This document shows positions 1 through 13,326 of a DNA stretch of 64,000 nucleotides, piece after piece (the stretch's first letter is position 1; the number at the start of each line of letters is the position of its first letter). Below the pieces are notes generated by a model. The model was given only the letters and a program-made list of their open reading frames with translations, did not search any database and was not told the origin of the DNA. This DNA is from Flaccisagitta enflata (lineage: Eukaryota > Chaetognatha > Sagittoidea > Aphragmophora), in NCBI GenBank assembly GCA_965153355.1, contig OZ231127.1, positions 124,001 to 188,000 on the forward strand, written 5' to 3'. A program made the translations under genes and the position numbers.

Positions 1-476
1 TCCTACTGAAAATTTGTATGATTATTGCGGGTGATACCTCTTCAGACCCCTTATATAGATAGTCAAAAAAGCAAAAGTAGTTCTGGATGCTCCCAGAATA
101 GTAAGTGAAGGGATGAGATGGTGAAAGGAGTACAGTTTTGCGACCTTGCCATTAGATAACGGTTCAATTAGGTTCAATTAATCAATTAATAATCGCAAAT
201 ATAGGTTCAGTTTGGATACTGCCATAACCGACTTTCCAATGCGGTTATTATTGATCATTTTTTTCACAAACTGACATTTTTTTTGCATGATGTAAAATTG
301 TTGATCATCCAAGAATAGTGATAATGTTAGAAGGAAAAAAAATAATGCATTTTTTAGTTTTAGTTTCTTATTTAAATCTAATTCATTTCTGCATATTATC
401 TTTTTTTCAAATATTTTTTTTTAAAAAAGAATAAGTAAATGATCACTAAATATGATAGATGCATATGTCAAGAGAA

Positions 477-485
<9 letters not shown>

Positions 486-569
<84 letters not shown>

Positions 570-583
570 ACACACACACACAC
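486..583. repeat. (AG)n then (AC)n microsatellite
   Basis: About 80 bp of AG dinucleotides run directly into a short AC tract. The mirror copy at 13227-13318 reads (GT)n(CT)n and differs in length, as expected for slippage in two arms of a duplication. Confidence 0.95.
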
Positions 584-2195
584 AGACCGATAGACAGACA
601 GAATGATGAATAGATTGACATAGAGAAAAGCAAAGTTTACAGGTGACTTTCTGGTAGGAGGAGGAAGAGGAAGGGGAGGAGAAGGGTCAGTAGCCATAAC
701 CGATCGTAACCGCATCAATGAGTAGCAATAGATAATCCGGGTAACAGCTATTTACTAATCGACCAAAGGATAAAATAGGGTACTCGCCAATGGATAGAAA
801 GGAGCAGCAGCCTTGGGAGGACCAATGACCTATGCTTGTGCTGATAATGAATCATGGAATTTTGAGAATTCTTTTACCTTTGTGAAAGCACAGGTCCCGG
901 GGCTCAAATATAAGCCTTAAGACTCACATTTGAGCCTTAAGGCTTGGTATTGAGCCTCTAGACTGGAATTTGGGACTTTTTCATCACTGCCCCTGCCCAC
1001 TACGCTGGTTGCATCCCGGAAATACGCCAAATCGTGCCTTTGCGCCCACCTCACAATGTTCCTTTGCAAAAACCTGAATGAACGAGCCCATGCACAACTT
1101 TCTACGCGCGCGGGAACCTTTTTTAGGGTGGAATTTAAGTTGGATACCGTAGCAGTGAAATTAATTATTTTTTCTGCTTCTTGCATATCTGTTTTAGGCA
1201 GTTTCCACAATAAACTAGACTGGCGGAAATCAGGCGACTGAATTCGTTAACATCAATAAAAATATTATAATTTCATAATGGTCGCACCTAATGGCTTGAA
1301 ATTTGAGCCCTATACTCAGAATTTGATACTCTTTTAGATCACACAAAAAAATAATAATCTAATACTTGAAATGTGTTCAACTATGTTAATTTTTATCATA
1401 ATCAGAGTAACATAAGAGTAACAGGGTGTTAACATTTTAGGTCACTCTTTTCAAAAATCAATATCTCCAGCTAGAATTGACATTAAGGTCTGAAATTTTA
1501 CATGAAACTTGGGTTATGTCTTTATTAAAGGGGGAAAAAAGAAATTTTCCATAATACTTAAGATAATGCCATTTAAAGTATAGTATACTACTATGTGTCA
1601 AAATCAAATAAATCATCATTTTGGACAAATCAATTTAAAAGTGAAATTTTTGTATAGTAAATGACAATCGGTGACCATAAAATCTTTCAATCTTCTTTAG
1701 GGATTGCAATTGAACAAAAATGACCCATAGTTGGGTAGGCTTAATGATTTTTTGATATCTTTTTTACTGTGGTTTTGAGTGTGACATCAGTGTGACATAA
1801 AAAAGGGGGTGATTTTGGCCTCTTTTTTGCTAGATAGCCTATCAAAATTTTAAGTATGAAAGATATCAGCTAGGCACTGAATCCCAAATAATGTGTTACA
1901 ACAGCTTTTATCATGAAAAAAAAAAAGATTAGCATGATGAAAACAATATTTCTACCTGTTACATCATGATTTTCAGCTAGGCTGGTTTATTGTGGAAATG
2001 ACCTTTACCGTTCTTTTACTTGACCGGTTATGGATCTATCTGTCACTTTTTCTTTCTGTGTCTTTTTGACTGTTTATATATGAAGACGATCCTTTGACTG
2101 CCAGTATTGAGAAATTCCCATCACATTCAAATTATCAGACTATTCCTTTTCAATTTCTTTTGACTGTTTTTAAAGCCTTCAGTTAAATCCAGGGG

Positions 2196-2490
2196 TGTAT
2201 GTTTACAATTAAGTTGCTTTTGATTCCCCCCCCCCTCCCTGTCTTTAATTTTCTTCTCCGCGACGCATCGCATTGTGTTTAAAAACCTATGATTTTCTTC
2301 CCCATAAAGCAGGGAAACAGTATAGTTAAGGCTTAAATTGTGTTTTACTAATCAGTATTTACAATTTGGTACTGCCAAAAGTTAAATTTTCCCTTAATTT
2401 TCTTTTTTTCTTTTTTCCCCCTTTGATTTCCCTCCCCATTTCCAAACCCTTGGGGGGGTGGGGGGCGGGGAAACTCAATTACATACAGGC
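2196..2490 (+). repeat. MITE-like element, C-run/G-run type (copy 1)
   Basis: It starts near TTTACAATTAAGT followed by a C-run and ends with a G-run followed by ACTCAATTACATACA. The two ends are imperfect inverted repeats of each other. The same interior (a T-rich stretch with 'TGCCAAAAGTT' and 'TTGTGTTTTACTA') recurs at 36325-36568, and one end recurs at 52478-52526. The sequence is non-coding. Confidence 0.65.
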
Positions 2491-2579
2491 CTGGTCAAAT
2501 CATTTTTTGTAAAAAATTCAAATATCAGAAAGAACTGAACAAAGAAACATACATGAACCCTGGTGAGTTGAAAGGTGGG

Positions 2580-2815
2580 TGTTTTCAGTGACAACGTCAA
2601 TTTCGATTGTTCCTACTGAATGCATTTTCAGTATGAACACATAAATTTCAATGTTCCCACAAGGTAGTGAGCGAGAATGTGAATGGAGTGAGCAAGTGTA
2701 AGGCTGTGGAGTGAACAGGGTGAGCAGTGAGCCGTGCGAGCGTACAATGAAGTGACCAATCAAGTTGCTTGTTAAAAATGAGGTTGTTACAAGTAGAAAT
2801 AGACCCACATGGCTT
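2580..2815 (+). repeat. GAGTGAGC-rich dispersed repeat (copy 1)
   Basis: This segment is full of short 'gtgagc/gagcga' words beside conserved flanks ('TTTCAA...CCCACAAG' upstream, 'TGTTAAAAA...TAGAAA' downstream). The same order recurs at 34950-35190, and in reverse complement around 57095-57300, so it is a dispersed family and not chance. The overlapping open frame is not a gene. Confidence 0.55.
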
Positions 2816-2872
2816 TTAGACCTCAATGCGTAAATAAGCGTACACGGAGTTGCCATGTCTCTAAGTGCCCTG

Positions 2873-3214
2873 CTCCCCCCTCAACCTCAACCACAGCCAG
2901 CTTAAGCAGGGCACGGGTACCGCTGACCATCTAACGCTTTTGCGACTATTACTTTTTTGGCGTTTTTGAGCTTTTTGAGCATATGGCTCCTGCCCAGATG
3001 ACCCAGTGGCCTTCTCCAGCACTTCTCCTGCCCACCCGCACGCGACCAGGGTAGCCGTGTATCCGGCCTTGTTGATTTACTTGGTAACCACTCGACCGAT
3101 GTACAGAGAAACTTTTTTTTTAAACACCTTTTTTACAGTTTTGTGACAAACCGACTGACCGACACACCAATGGACCAAAAAGTGGCTTATAGAATCGCAT
3201 AGCACACGACTAAA
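2873..3214. repeat. Family E and family 1 fragments
   Basis: 2873-2950 matches the outer part of family E (same order as 54826-54912). 2960-3072 is a family 1 3' end, finishing with GTAGCCGTGTATCCGGCCTT. 3140-3214 is a decayed family 1 5' end on the opposite strand, with the 'CGCATAGCACACGACTAAAA' end still readable. Confidence 0.6.
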
Positions 3215-3847
3215 ATGCGTCGGATGAGCCCCCTCTATTCGGAGACAAATTATGGATTCATGAAGATTTCAAAATTTTGGTAATTTTTCACATTAAATTC
3301 GCCTCGCTTCAAGCTTTCCAGTGACATGATCATGATGAGAAATGTTGATTCAGGTTCAACCAGGCTTGGAATCATTCATAAGAACACTATATCTTATCAT
3401 TTGGAGAGATTGAGTTATGATTGATACTGGGCCAGTGTGCTATCTCTCTTTGTAAGTGATTGTCATCTCTATGAAACGAGTCCCAGTCACATTCAACCCT
3501 CACATCTTTGACAGCGCCCTAAAAAAGGTTCCCGCGCGCGTAGAAAGTTGCGCATGGGCTCGTTCAGTCAGGTATTTGCAAAGGAACATTGTGAGGTGGG
3601 CGCAAAGGCATGATTTGGCGTATTTCCGGGATGCAACCGGCGTACTGCCCACCCACATGCGACTTGGGTAGCCGTGCATAAGGCTTTGTTTTGATAAGTC
3701 ACAGATTAGAGACATTATGATGAAGTTCATGGAAAAGAAAACGTAGTATTTTAAAGTCACTTGCACACAACTTTACACCTTGTTCTGTCAGTCTGTCTCT
3801 CAACAAGAATGAATGTAGCTACATAACATTTCTGAATTTTGGGTTTT

Positions 3848-4048
3848 TAGTCGCGTGCTACGGGACTCTTCATCCCGCTATGTCGGTCCATTGGTTGGTT
3901 GGTTGCTCGGTTGGTCCCCTTATTATTTTTGGGGGGTTTTTGAACTTTTTGAGCCCACTGCTCCTGCCCAAATGCTCTAGTGACCTTCTCCAGCACTGCT
4001 TCTTCCCACCCGCACGCGACTGGGGTAGCTGTGTATCCGGCCTTGTTT
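3848..4048 (+). mobile_element. Family 1 dispersed element (in left arm)
   Basis: It begins TTAGTCGCGTGCTAC and continues through a 'CCCGCTATGTCGGTCCATTGG' type segment into a GGTT/GGTC tetranucleotide core. It then has a T-rich stretch and ends CCCACCCGCACGCGACT-GGGTAGC-GTGTATCCGGCCTTG. The 5' AGTCGCGTGC and 3' GCACGCGACT are exact inverted repeats near the ends. Its mirror copy is at 12413-12612. No coding capacity. Confidence 0.7.
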
Positions 4049-4079
4049 AGTCCTTTATGAGGTTAGGAAGGAAGGGAGG

Positions 4080-4240
4080 GAGGAAGGAAGGGAGCAATGG
4101 TAGGAATTAGGAATGCAGGAATTGAATGAAAGTAGGGATGTGGACAAAAAGGGAAGAAGGGATAAGTAGAAAAGAAAAGTATGTTGGAAGGATAGAACGA
4201 AGGGAGGAAGGAGAGAAAGTGATATTAAAACAACTACCAC
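4080..4240. repeat. GGAA-rich low-complexity tract
   Basis: Purine-rich 'ggaaggaagggagg' sequence. The mirrored tract in the right arm lies at about 12240-12400. The open frames across both are translated repeat. Confidence 0.6.
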
Positions 4241-4944
4241 TGTATTAACACCCTGAGCAGGAAATTTGGCACAAGTCCAATAAAACAATTGATAACTGTT
4301 CAAAATAGATAAAATCTGTTCAAAATATGGCTGGAATGCAAAAATATTGTTATTATAAATACGTAAGAGTCAAAAAGCAGTAAATATCAATTTATTTGAA
4401 TGTCAAATAGGGTCTATTAGCTGCAGATTTGACGATTTTGTCTTTGATCAAGCAAAAAGATAGATGATAACTTGTCAGTCGATTTTGCAGATTTTGGCGT
4501 GGATCCGGTGCTGCACAGCATTGAGGGACTCAACTTAGTAACCCCCTGCATACACTGCTTGCTTCAGACCACCCCAGTAGTTCTAAAATGGCCTCAAGTA
4601 TAAGTGTTTCCCTTCATCAAATTTGGCGGTAAAAACCCATCAAAATCTAACACCGCATTTCTTGTTTGAAGCTTTCTATGGCAGTGAGTGGTCGCATGAC
4701 TGATCAACTGCGCATTCTTACGTCCAGTAGAGCTAGTCAGGAGGTTATGTTTCAAATTTCAACTCACTGGGCCATCTAGAAATATCGTTTTTGTGTCAAT
4801 ACGTTTGTGCCAAATTTCCTGCACAGGATGTTATTTCCCTTTGAAAATCTTTAGAAAAACTTCTATTAGTGGACTGAGGAAAACAAAAAACAATTGCAAA
4901 AAACAATTGCAAACAAAAAGAAAAAAAAACTTTTTTTTTTCATT

Positions 4945-5925
4945 TTCTTGCCCCTCTCCCTCTTTATTTTCCTTACTTCCTTCCCTTCTTCCTTCCTTCC
5001 TTCCTTCCCCTCTCTCTATCTCTTCCTTCCTTCCTTCCTTCCTTCCTTCCTTAATTACTTTTCTTCCTTCCTTCCTTCCTTCCTTCCTTCCTTCCTTCCT
5101 TCCTTCCTTCCTTTCTTCCTTCTTTTCCTCTTTTCCTCTTTTCTTCTTTTTCCTTCTTTTTCCTTTTTCTCTTCCTCCCGCTTTCCTTCCTACCAGTCTA
5201 GCTAGCTTCCTACGAGTGCCGCTCGCGTGCTCGGGCACTTTGTGACACCCTGTCTCTCATACTCACCATTCAATACGTTTTTATCTGAGTATAGGTCGAT
5301 TTGATGATAAGTCGAGTTTACACAGCTCTATAACCCAGTATGTCTGTCAGTCAGTTGGTCGGTTGGTTGGTTGATTGGTTAGTCAATAGGCCAATTGGTT
5401 GGTCACATAATGTTTTAATGGCGTTTACAGGTGATTTTGCATCAGTGCCTCTGCCCACTCGCACGCCACTTGGGCCTGTATCCTAGGCTTGAAGCCTAGA
5501 TCTCGGCAATGAGGCCTTAATCCGAGCCACAAAGCCTTAATCCCCGCCTAGAGCCTAAAACTCCCCACCTGAAATCGTTGCCGCAGGGCCAAATCTCAAA
5601 GCTCAAAGTTAAAATTTTAGCATCTGGGCTTAAATGCCCGCCTTACAACCCAATATCACCCTAATCAGGGTGTCACAAAGTGCCCGAGCACGCGAGCGGC
5701 GCTTGTAGGAAGCTAGCTAGACTGGTAGGAAGGAAAGCGGGAGGAAGAGAAAAAGGAAAAGGAAGGAAAAAGAAGAAAAGAGGAAAAGAGGAAAAGAAGG
5801 AAGAAAGGAAGGAAGGAAGGAAGGAAGGAAGGAAGGAAGGAAGGAAGGAAGGAAGGAGGGAAGGAAGGAAGAAAAGTAATTAAGGAAGGAAGGAAGGAAG
5901 AGAGAGGAAGGAAGAGAAAATGAAA
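4945..5925. repeat. Nested palindrome with CCTT/AAGG arms
   Basis: The left arm (about 4945-5262) runs from a CCTT microsatellite to 'CGTGCTCGGGCACTTTGTG'. The right arm (about 5664-5925) repeats this as reverse complement, including the unique stretch with GCTAGCTAGACTGGTAGG. The 400-bp loop (5263-5663) holds a decayed family 1 element (GGTTGGTT core at 5345-5400, 'CCCACTCGCACGCCACTTGGG' near 5455) and 'gaggcctta' minisatellite remnants. Poly-(K/E/R/G) and poly-(F/L/P/S) frames on both strands are artefacts of this repeat. Confidence 0.85.
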
Positions 5926-5939
5926 AAAAAAAGGTTTTT

Positions 5940-7875
5940 GTGGATCGCCAGATCCACTTAGTCCTGGGAAAGTATTTTTTTTATTATTTTGCGTGCTCAC
6001 CTTTTCTTTTTCTTCTATCTTTTTTCTTCTGTTTTCTATCTTCTTTATTCTGTATTTGTGGATCGCCAGATCCACTTAGTCCTGGGATGGGAAGTTTTCT
6101 TTTTTTTTTTTTTATTTTGCGTGCTCACCTTTTTTTTTTCTATCTCCTTTATTTTTTTTTTCATCTCATGATTGTGTGCTCACCTTAGTCTTTTGTTTTC
6201 ATTATTTTTTGTTCTAAAGATGTCTCCATATATACCTTAGTCTTTTGTTTGTGTTAGCCTTTTTCTCCATTTTTTTGCGTGCTCACCTTTTCATTTTCTT
6301 CTATCTTCTTTATTCTGTTTTTTTTTTATCTCCAGATTGTGTGCTCACCTTAGTCTTTTGTTTTTGTTATTTTTTTCTCTCAAGATGTCTCCACATATAC
6401 CTTAGTCTTTTGTTTGTGTTAGTCTTTTTCTTTATTATTTTGCGTGCTCACCTTTTTGTTTTCTTCTATCTTCTTTATTCTGCCTTCTTTTTTTCATCTC
6501 AAGATTGTGTGCTCACCTTAGTCTTTTGTTTTCGTTATTTTTCTCTCTCAAGATGTCTCCATATATACCTTAGTCTTTTGTTTGTGTTAGTCTTTTTTTA
6601 TTGTGGATCGCCAGATCCACTTAGTCCTGGGAAAGTATTTTTTTTATTATTTTGCGTGCTCACCTTTTCTTTTTCTTCTATCTTTTTTCTTCTGTAGTTT
6701 TTTTCATCTCATGATTGTGTGCTCACCTTAGTCTTTTGTTTGTGTTATTTTTTCTCTCTCAAGATGTCTCCACATATCTCTTTGTAAATCTTTTGTTTTT
6801 GTACCCTCACTTTTTTCTTCCTATCATATTCTGTAATTTTTTTTCATCTCAAGATTGTGTGCTCACCTTAGTCTTTTGTTTTTTTATTTTTTCTCTCTCA
6901 AGATGTCTCCATATATCTCTTGTAAATCTTTTGTTTTTGCATCCTGACTTATTTTTTCTTATCATATTCTGTAATTTTATTTCATCTCAAGATTGTGTGC
7001 TCACCTTAGTCTTTTGTTTTTGTTATTTTTCTCTGTCAAGATGTCTCCATATATCTCTTTGTAAATCTTTTGTTTTTGCATCCTCACTTTTTTTTTCCTA
7101 TCATATTCTGTAATTTTTTTTCATCTCAAGATTGTGTGCTCACCTTAGTCTTTTGTTTTTGTTATTTCTATTCTCTCAAGATGTCTTCATATATCTCTTT
7201 GTAAATCTTTTGTTTTTGCATCCTCACTTATTTTTTCCTATAATATTCTTTAATTTTTTTTCATCTCAAGATTGTGTGCTCACCTTAGTCTTTTGTTTTT
7301 GTTATTTTTTCTCTCTCAAGATGTCTCCATATGTCTCTTTGTAAATCTTTTGTTTTTGTACCCTCACTTTTTTCTTTCCTATCATATTCTGTAATTTTTT
7401 TTCATCTTAAGATTGTGTGCTCACCTTAGTCTTTTGTTTTTTTATTTTTTCTCTCTCAAGATGTCTCCATATATCTCGTGTAAATCTTTTGTTTTTGCAT
7501 CCTGACTTATTTTTTCCTATCATATTCTGTAATTTTATTTCATCTCAAGATTGTGTGCTCACCTTAGTCTTTTGTTTTTGTTATTTTTCTCTGTCAAGAT
7601 GTCTCCATATATCTCTTTGTAAATCTTTTGTTTTTGCATCCTCACTTTTTTTTTTTCCTATCATATTCTGTAATTTTTTTTCATCTCAAGATTGTGTGCT
7701 CACCTTAGTCTTTTGTTTTTGTTATTTCTATTCTCTCAAGATGTCTTCATATATCTCTTTGTAAATCTTTTGTCTTTGCATTCTCACTTATTTTTTCCTA
7801 TAATATTCTTTAATTTTTTTTCATCTCAAGATTGTGTGCTCACCTTAGTCTTTTGTTGTGGATCGCCAGATCCAC
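5940..7875. repeat. Four copies of a perfect 18-bp hairpin motif
   Basis: GTGGATCGCCAGATCCAC, a 7-bp perfect stem with a 4-base loop, occurs at 5940-5957, 6058-6075, 6603-6620 and 7858-7875. Each copy is followed by TTAGTCCTGGGA. Each sits at a break in the surrounding pyrimidine-rich minisatellite, which suggests mobile or conversion-prone units. Related but non-identical 'CGATCCACAGTATTGGCG' occurs at about 9597 and 11507. Confidence 0.75.
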
Positions 7876-8633
7876 TTAGTCCTGGGAAAGTTTTTCTAGT
7901 TTTTCTATTTTTTTTATTTTTTTTATTTTGCGTGCTCACCTTTTTGTTTTCTTCTTTCTTCTTTATTCTGTATTTTTTTTTCATCTCATGATTATGTGCT
8001 CACCTTAGTCTTTTGTTTTGTTTTTTTTTCTCTCAAGATGTCTCCATATATACCTTAGTCTTTTGTTTGTGTCAGTCTTTTTCTTTATTATTTTGCGTGC
8101 TCACCTTTTCCTTTTCTTCTATCTTCTTTATTCTGTATTTTTTTTTTCATCTCAAGATTGTGTGCTCACCTTAGTCTTTTGTTTTTGTTATTCTTTTCTC
8201 TCAAGATGTCTCCATGTATACCTTAGTCTTTTGTTTGTGTTAGTCTTTTTTTATTATTTTGCGTGCTCACCTTTTCATTTTCTTCTTTCTTCTTTATTCA
8301 GTATTTCTTTTTTCATCTCAAGATTGTGTGCTCACCTTAGTCTTTTGTTTTTGTTATTTTTTTCTCTCAAGATGTCTCCATATATCTCTTTGTAAATCTT
8401 TTGTTTTTACATTCTCAACTTTTTTCTCCCATCTATCATAGTCTATGAGTTTTTTTCATCCCAAGAATGTGCCTACACCTTAGTCTTTCGTTTGTGTTTT
8501 TTTTTTCTAGATATCTCCACATATCTCTTTGTAAATCCTTTGTTCCTTGCATCCTCACCACTTATCATATTCTGTTTTTTTTTTATCTGAAGAATATCCT
8601 CTCCTTAGTCTTTTATTTAAGTTAGTTTTTTTT

Positions 8634-8640
<7 letters not shown>
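6165..8640. repeat. Pyrimidine-rich minisatellite array, block 1
   Basis: 'TTGTGTGCTCACCTTAGTC' recurs in tandem. Two unit types alternate: about 138-140 bp (evenly spaced copies near 6860, 6998, 7138, 7276, 7558, 7697 and 7835) and about 165 bp (near 8166 and 8332), which adds a 'TTTTGCGTGCTCACCTTTT' segment. One strand is almost pure C/T. The F/L/S-rich open frames are translations of this array, not proteins. Confidence 0.9.
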
Positions 8641-9626
<986 letters not shown>

Positions 9627-10805
9627 TTTTTTTCATCTCCAGATTGTGTGCTCACCTTAGTCTTTTGTTTTTGTTATTTTTTTCTCTCAAGATGTCTCTA
9701 TATATACCTTAGTCTTTTGATTGTGTTAGTCTTTTTCTTTATCATTTTGTGTGCTCACCTTTTCGTTTTCTTTTATCTTCTTTATTCTGTAATTTTTTTT
9801 TCATCTCAAGATTGTGTGCTCACCTTAGTCTTTTGTTTTTGTTATTTTTTTTCTCTCAAGATGTCGCCATATATACCTTAGTCTTTTGTTTATGTTGGTC
9901 TTTTTCTTTATTATTTTGCGTGCTCACCTTTTCATTTTCTTCTCTCTTCTTTATTCTGTATTTTTTTCATCTCAAGATTGTGTGCTCACCTTAGTCTTTT
10001 GTTTTTGTTATTTTTTTCTCTCAAGATGTCTCCATATATGCCTTAGTCTTTTGTTTGTGTTAGTCTTTTTTTTATTATTTTGCGTGCTCACCTTTTTGTT
10101 TTCTTTCTTCTTTATTCTGTATTTTTTTTATCATCTCAAGATTGTGTGCTCACCCTAGTCTTTTGTTTTTGTTATTTTTTTCTCTCAAGATGTCTCCACA
10201 TGTACCTTAGTCTTTTGTTTGTGTTAGTCTTTTTCTTTATTATTTTGTGTGCTCACCTTTTCGCATTCTTCTATCTTCTTTATTCTGTATTTTTTGTTTC
10301 ATCTCAAGATTGTGTGCTCACCTTAGTCTTTTGTTTTGTTATTTTTTTCTCTCAAGATGATGCCATATATACCTTAATCTTTTATTTGTGTTGGTCAGTC
10401 TTTTATTTGTGTTGGTCTTTTTTTTTATCATTTTGCGTGCTCACCTTTTTGTTTTCTTTCTTCTTTATTCTGTATTTTTTTTTTCATCTCAAGATTGTGT
10501 GCTCACCTTATTCTTTTGTTTTTGTTACTTTTTTTCTCAAGATGTCTCCATATATCTCTTTGTAAATCTTTTGTTTTTACATTCTCAACTTTTTTCTCCC
10601 ATCTATCATAGTCTATGATTTTTTTTCATCCCAAGAATGTGTCTACACCTTAGTCTTTTGTTTGTGTTTTTTTTTCTTTCTTGATATCTCCACATATCTC
10701 TTTGTAAATCCTTTGTTTCTTGCATCCTCACCACTTATCATATTCTGTTTTTTTTTTTATATCAAGAATATCCTCACCTTAGTCTGTTATTTACATGAGT
10801 TTGTT
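9627..10805. repeat. Pyrimidine-rich minisatellite array, block 2
   Basis: The about 165-bp unit type of block 1 resumes directly after the first duplication unit. 'CTCACCTTAGTC'-type motifs lie near 9653, 9820, 9985, 10150, 10315 and 10502. No gene. Confidence 0.9.
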
Positions 10806-10896
10806 TTGTCACTAGATGTCTCAAAATCTTTCTCAATTCGCCTTTTGTTTTCTTCCCACTAATTGAATTTTTTTCAACTAAAAATGTGTCCTCAGA

Positions 10897-10948
<52 letters not shown>

Positions 10949-11044
10949 AAAAGAGAGAGAGAGAAAGAGAGAGAGAAAGAGAGGGAAGATTGAGTAAAAA
11001 CCTGATTTAGGAATTGATGATACTGAAGAAAAGAAAGGAGAGAG

Positions 11045-11079
<35 letters not shown>

Positions 11080-11536
11080 AAGAGGAGAGAAAAAAAAAGA
11101 GTGGGAGGAACAACATTTTCAGCTATCAATTACCACAAAGCTTGATATGTTCACTAATTTTGGCAATTCACTTAAACTTGGGGTTTTTTTTTCTTTCTTT
11201 TTTTTAATTTAAATTTCATATCCAAATTTTTTTAAATGAATATGAAGAATCTGAAAAATAAAAAGTAAAAGGTGAAAAGTGAAAAATAAAAATTAAAAAA
11301 TGAAAAGTAAAAAGTGAAAAGTGAAAAGTGAAAAATGAAAAAAGAAATGAAAAAAATGAAAAAAAATGAAAAATAAAAAATGAAAAATGAAAAATGAAAA
11401 ATGAAAAATGAAAAATGAAAAATGAAAAATGAAAAATGAAAAATGAAAAATGAAAAATGAAAAATGAAAAATAAAAATGAAAATAAAAAGAATCATATTA
11501 ACCATCGCGATCCACAGTATTGGCGACAGCCACTGG
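10806..11536. repeat. Segmental duplication unit 2
   Basis: A direct repeat of 8634-9626 with shorter (AG)n tracts (10902-10943, 11050-11074) and a longer regular 'GAAAAAT' heptamer array (about 11370-11470). It ends with the same 'CCACAGTATTGGCGACAGCC' before the right palindrome arm begins. Confidence 0.85.
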
Positions 11537-13236
11537 TTTTTCTTTTTGTTTGCAATTGTTTTATGCAATTGTTTTTTGTTTTCCTCAGTCCACTCGGTAT
11601 AGAAGTTTTTCTAAAGATTTTCAAAGGGAAATAACATCCTGTGCAGGAAATTTGGCACAAACGTATTGACACAAAAACGATATTTCTAGATGGCCCAGTG
11701 AGTTGAAATTTGAAACATAACCTCCTGACTAGCTCTACTGGACGTAAGAATGCGCAGTTGATCAGTCATGCGACCACTCACTGCCATAGAAAGCTTCAAA
11801 CAAGAAATGCGGTGTTAGATTTTGATGGGTTTTTACCGCCAAATTTGATGAAGGGAAACACTTATACTTGAGGCCATTTTAGAACTACTGGGGTGGTCTG
11901 AAGCAAGCAGTGTATGCAGGGGGTTACTAAGTTGAGTCCCTCAATGCTGTGCAGCACCGGATCCACGCCAAAATCTGCAAAATCGACTGACAAGTTATCA
12001 TCTATCTTTTTGCTTGATCAAAGACAAAATTGTCAAATCTGCGACTAATAGACCCTATTTGACATTCAAATAAATTGATATTTACTGCTTTTTGACTCTT
12101 ACGTATTTATAATAACAATATTTTTGCATTCCAGCCATACTTTGGACAGATTTTATCTATTTTGAACAGTTATCAATTGTTTTATTGGACTTGTGCCAAA
12201 TTTCCTGCTCAGGGTGTTAATACAGTGGTAGTTGTTTTAATATCACTTTCTCTCCTTCCTCCCTTCGTTCTATCCTTCCAACATACTTTTCTACTTATCC
12301 CTTCTTCCCTTTTTGTCCACATCCCTACCTTCATTCAATTCCTGCATTCCTAATTCCTACCATTGCTCCCTTCCTTCCTCCCTCCCTTCCTTCCTAACCT
12401 CATAAAGGACTAAACAAGGCCGGATACACAGCTACCCCAGTCGCGTGCGGGTGGGAAGAAGCAGTGCTGGAGAAGGTCACTAGAGCATCTGGGCAGGAGC
12501 AGTGGGCTCAAAAAGTTCAAAAACCCCCCAAAAATAATAAGGGGACCAACCGAGCAACCAACCAACCAATGGACCGACATAGCGGGATGAAGAGTCCCGT
12601 AGCACGCGACTAAAAACCCAAAATTCAGAAATGTTATGTAGCTACATTCATTCTTGTTGAGAGACAGACTGACAGAACAAGGTGTAAAGTTGTGTGCAAG
12701 TGACTTTAAAATACTACGTTTTCTTTTCCATGAACTTCATCATAATGTCTCTAATCTGTGACTTATCAAAACAAAGCCTTATACATGGCTACCCAAGTCG
12801 CATGTGGGTGGGCAGGGGCAGTGATGAAAAAGTCCCAAATTCCAGTCTAGAGGCTCAATACCAAGCCTTAAGGCTCAAATGTGAGTCTTAAGGCTTATAT
12901 TTGAGCCCCGGGACCTGTGCTTTCACAAAGGTAAAAGAATTCTCAAAATTCCATGATTCATTATCAGCACAAGCATAGGTCATTGGTCCTCCCAAGGCTG
13001 CTGCTCCTTTCTATCCATTGGCGAGTACCCTATTTTATCCTTTGGTCGATTGGTAAATAGCTGTTACCCAGATTATCGATTGCTACTCATTGATGCGGTT
13101 ACGATCGGTTATGGCTACTGACCCTTCTCCTCCCCTTCCTCTTCCTCCTCCTACCAGAAAGTCACCTGTAAACTTTGCTTTTCTCTATGTCAATCTATTC
13201 ATCATTCTGTCTGTCTATCGGTCTGTGTGTGTGTGT

Positions 13237-13326
<90 letters not shown>

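Larger units (their letters stand above)
1001..3644. mobile_element. Non-autonomous TIR DNA transposon with 8-bp target duplication
   Basis: The ends at 1001-1128 and 3517-3644 are inverted repeats of 128 bp with only about six differences, beginning TACGCYGGTTGCATCCCGG. The 8-bp CTGCCCAC lies immediately outside both ends (993-1000 and 3645-3652). The other arm of the big palindrome contains that site once (12808-12815) with no insert. An 8-bp duplication is usual for hAT-type elements and also fits Merlin-like ones, but such long TIRs are not typical of hAT, so I leave the superfamily open. No transposase frame is visible inside. The interior is a mosaic of other repeats: a GC-ended MITE at 2196-2490, a GAGTGAGC-type repeat at 2580-2815 and family 1 and E fragments at 2873-3214. 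About 1130-2195 is AT-rich with nothing recognisable. Confidence 0.88.
1..4928 (+). repeat. Left arm of a large inverted repeat
   Basis: The first bases read as the reverse complement of the sequence ending at 13795, and similarity continues inward with few differences. Positions 1-1000 pair with about 12808-13795, and 3645-4928 pair with about 11537-12815. The arm is interrupted only by the mobile element at 1001-3644 and by length changes in the (AG)n tract. It may extend left beyond the window. I see no protein-coding gene in it; its longest frames are repeat translations. Confidence 0.9.
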
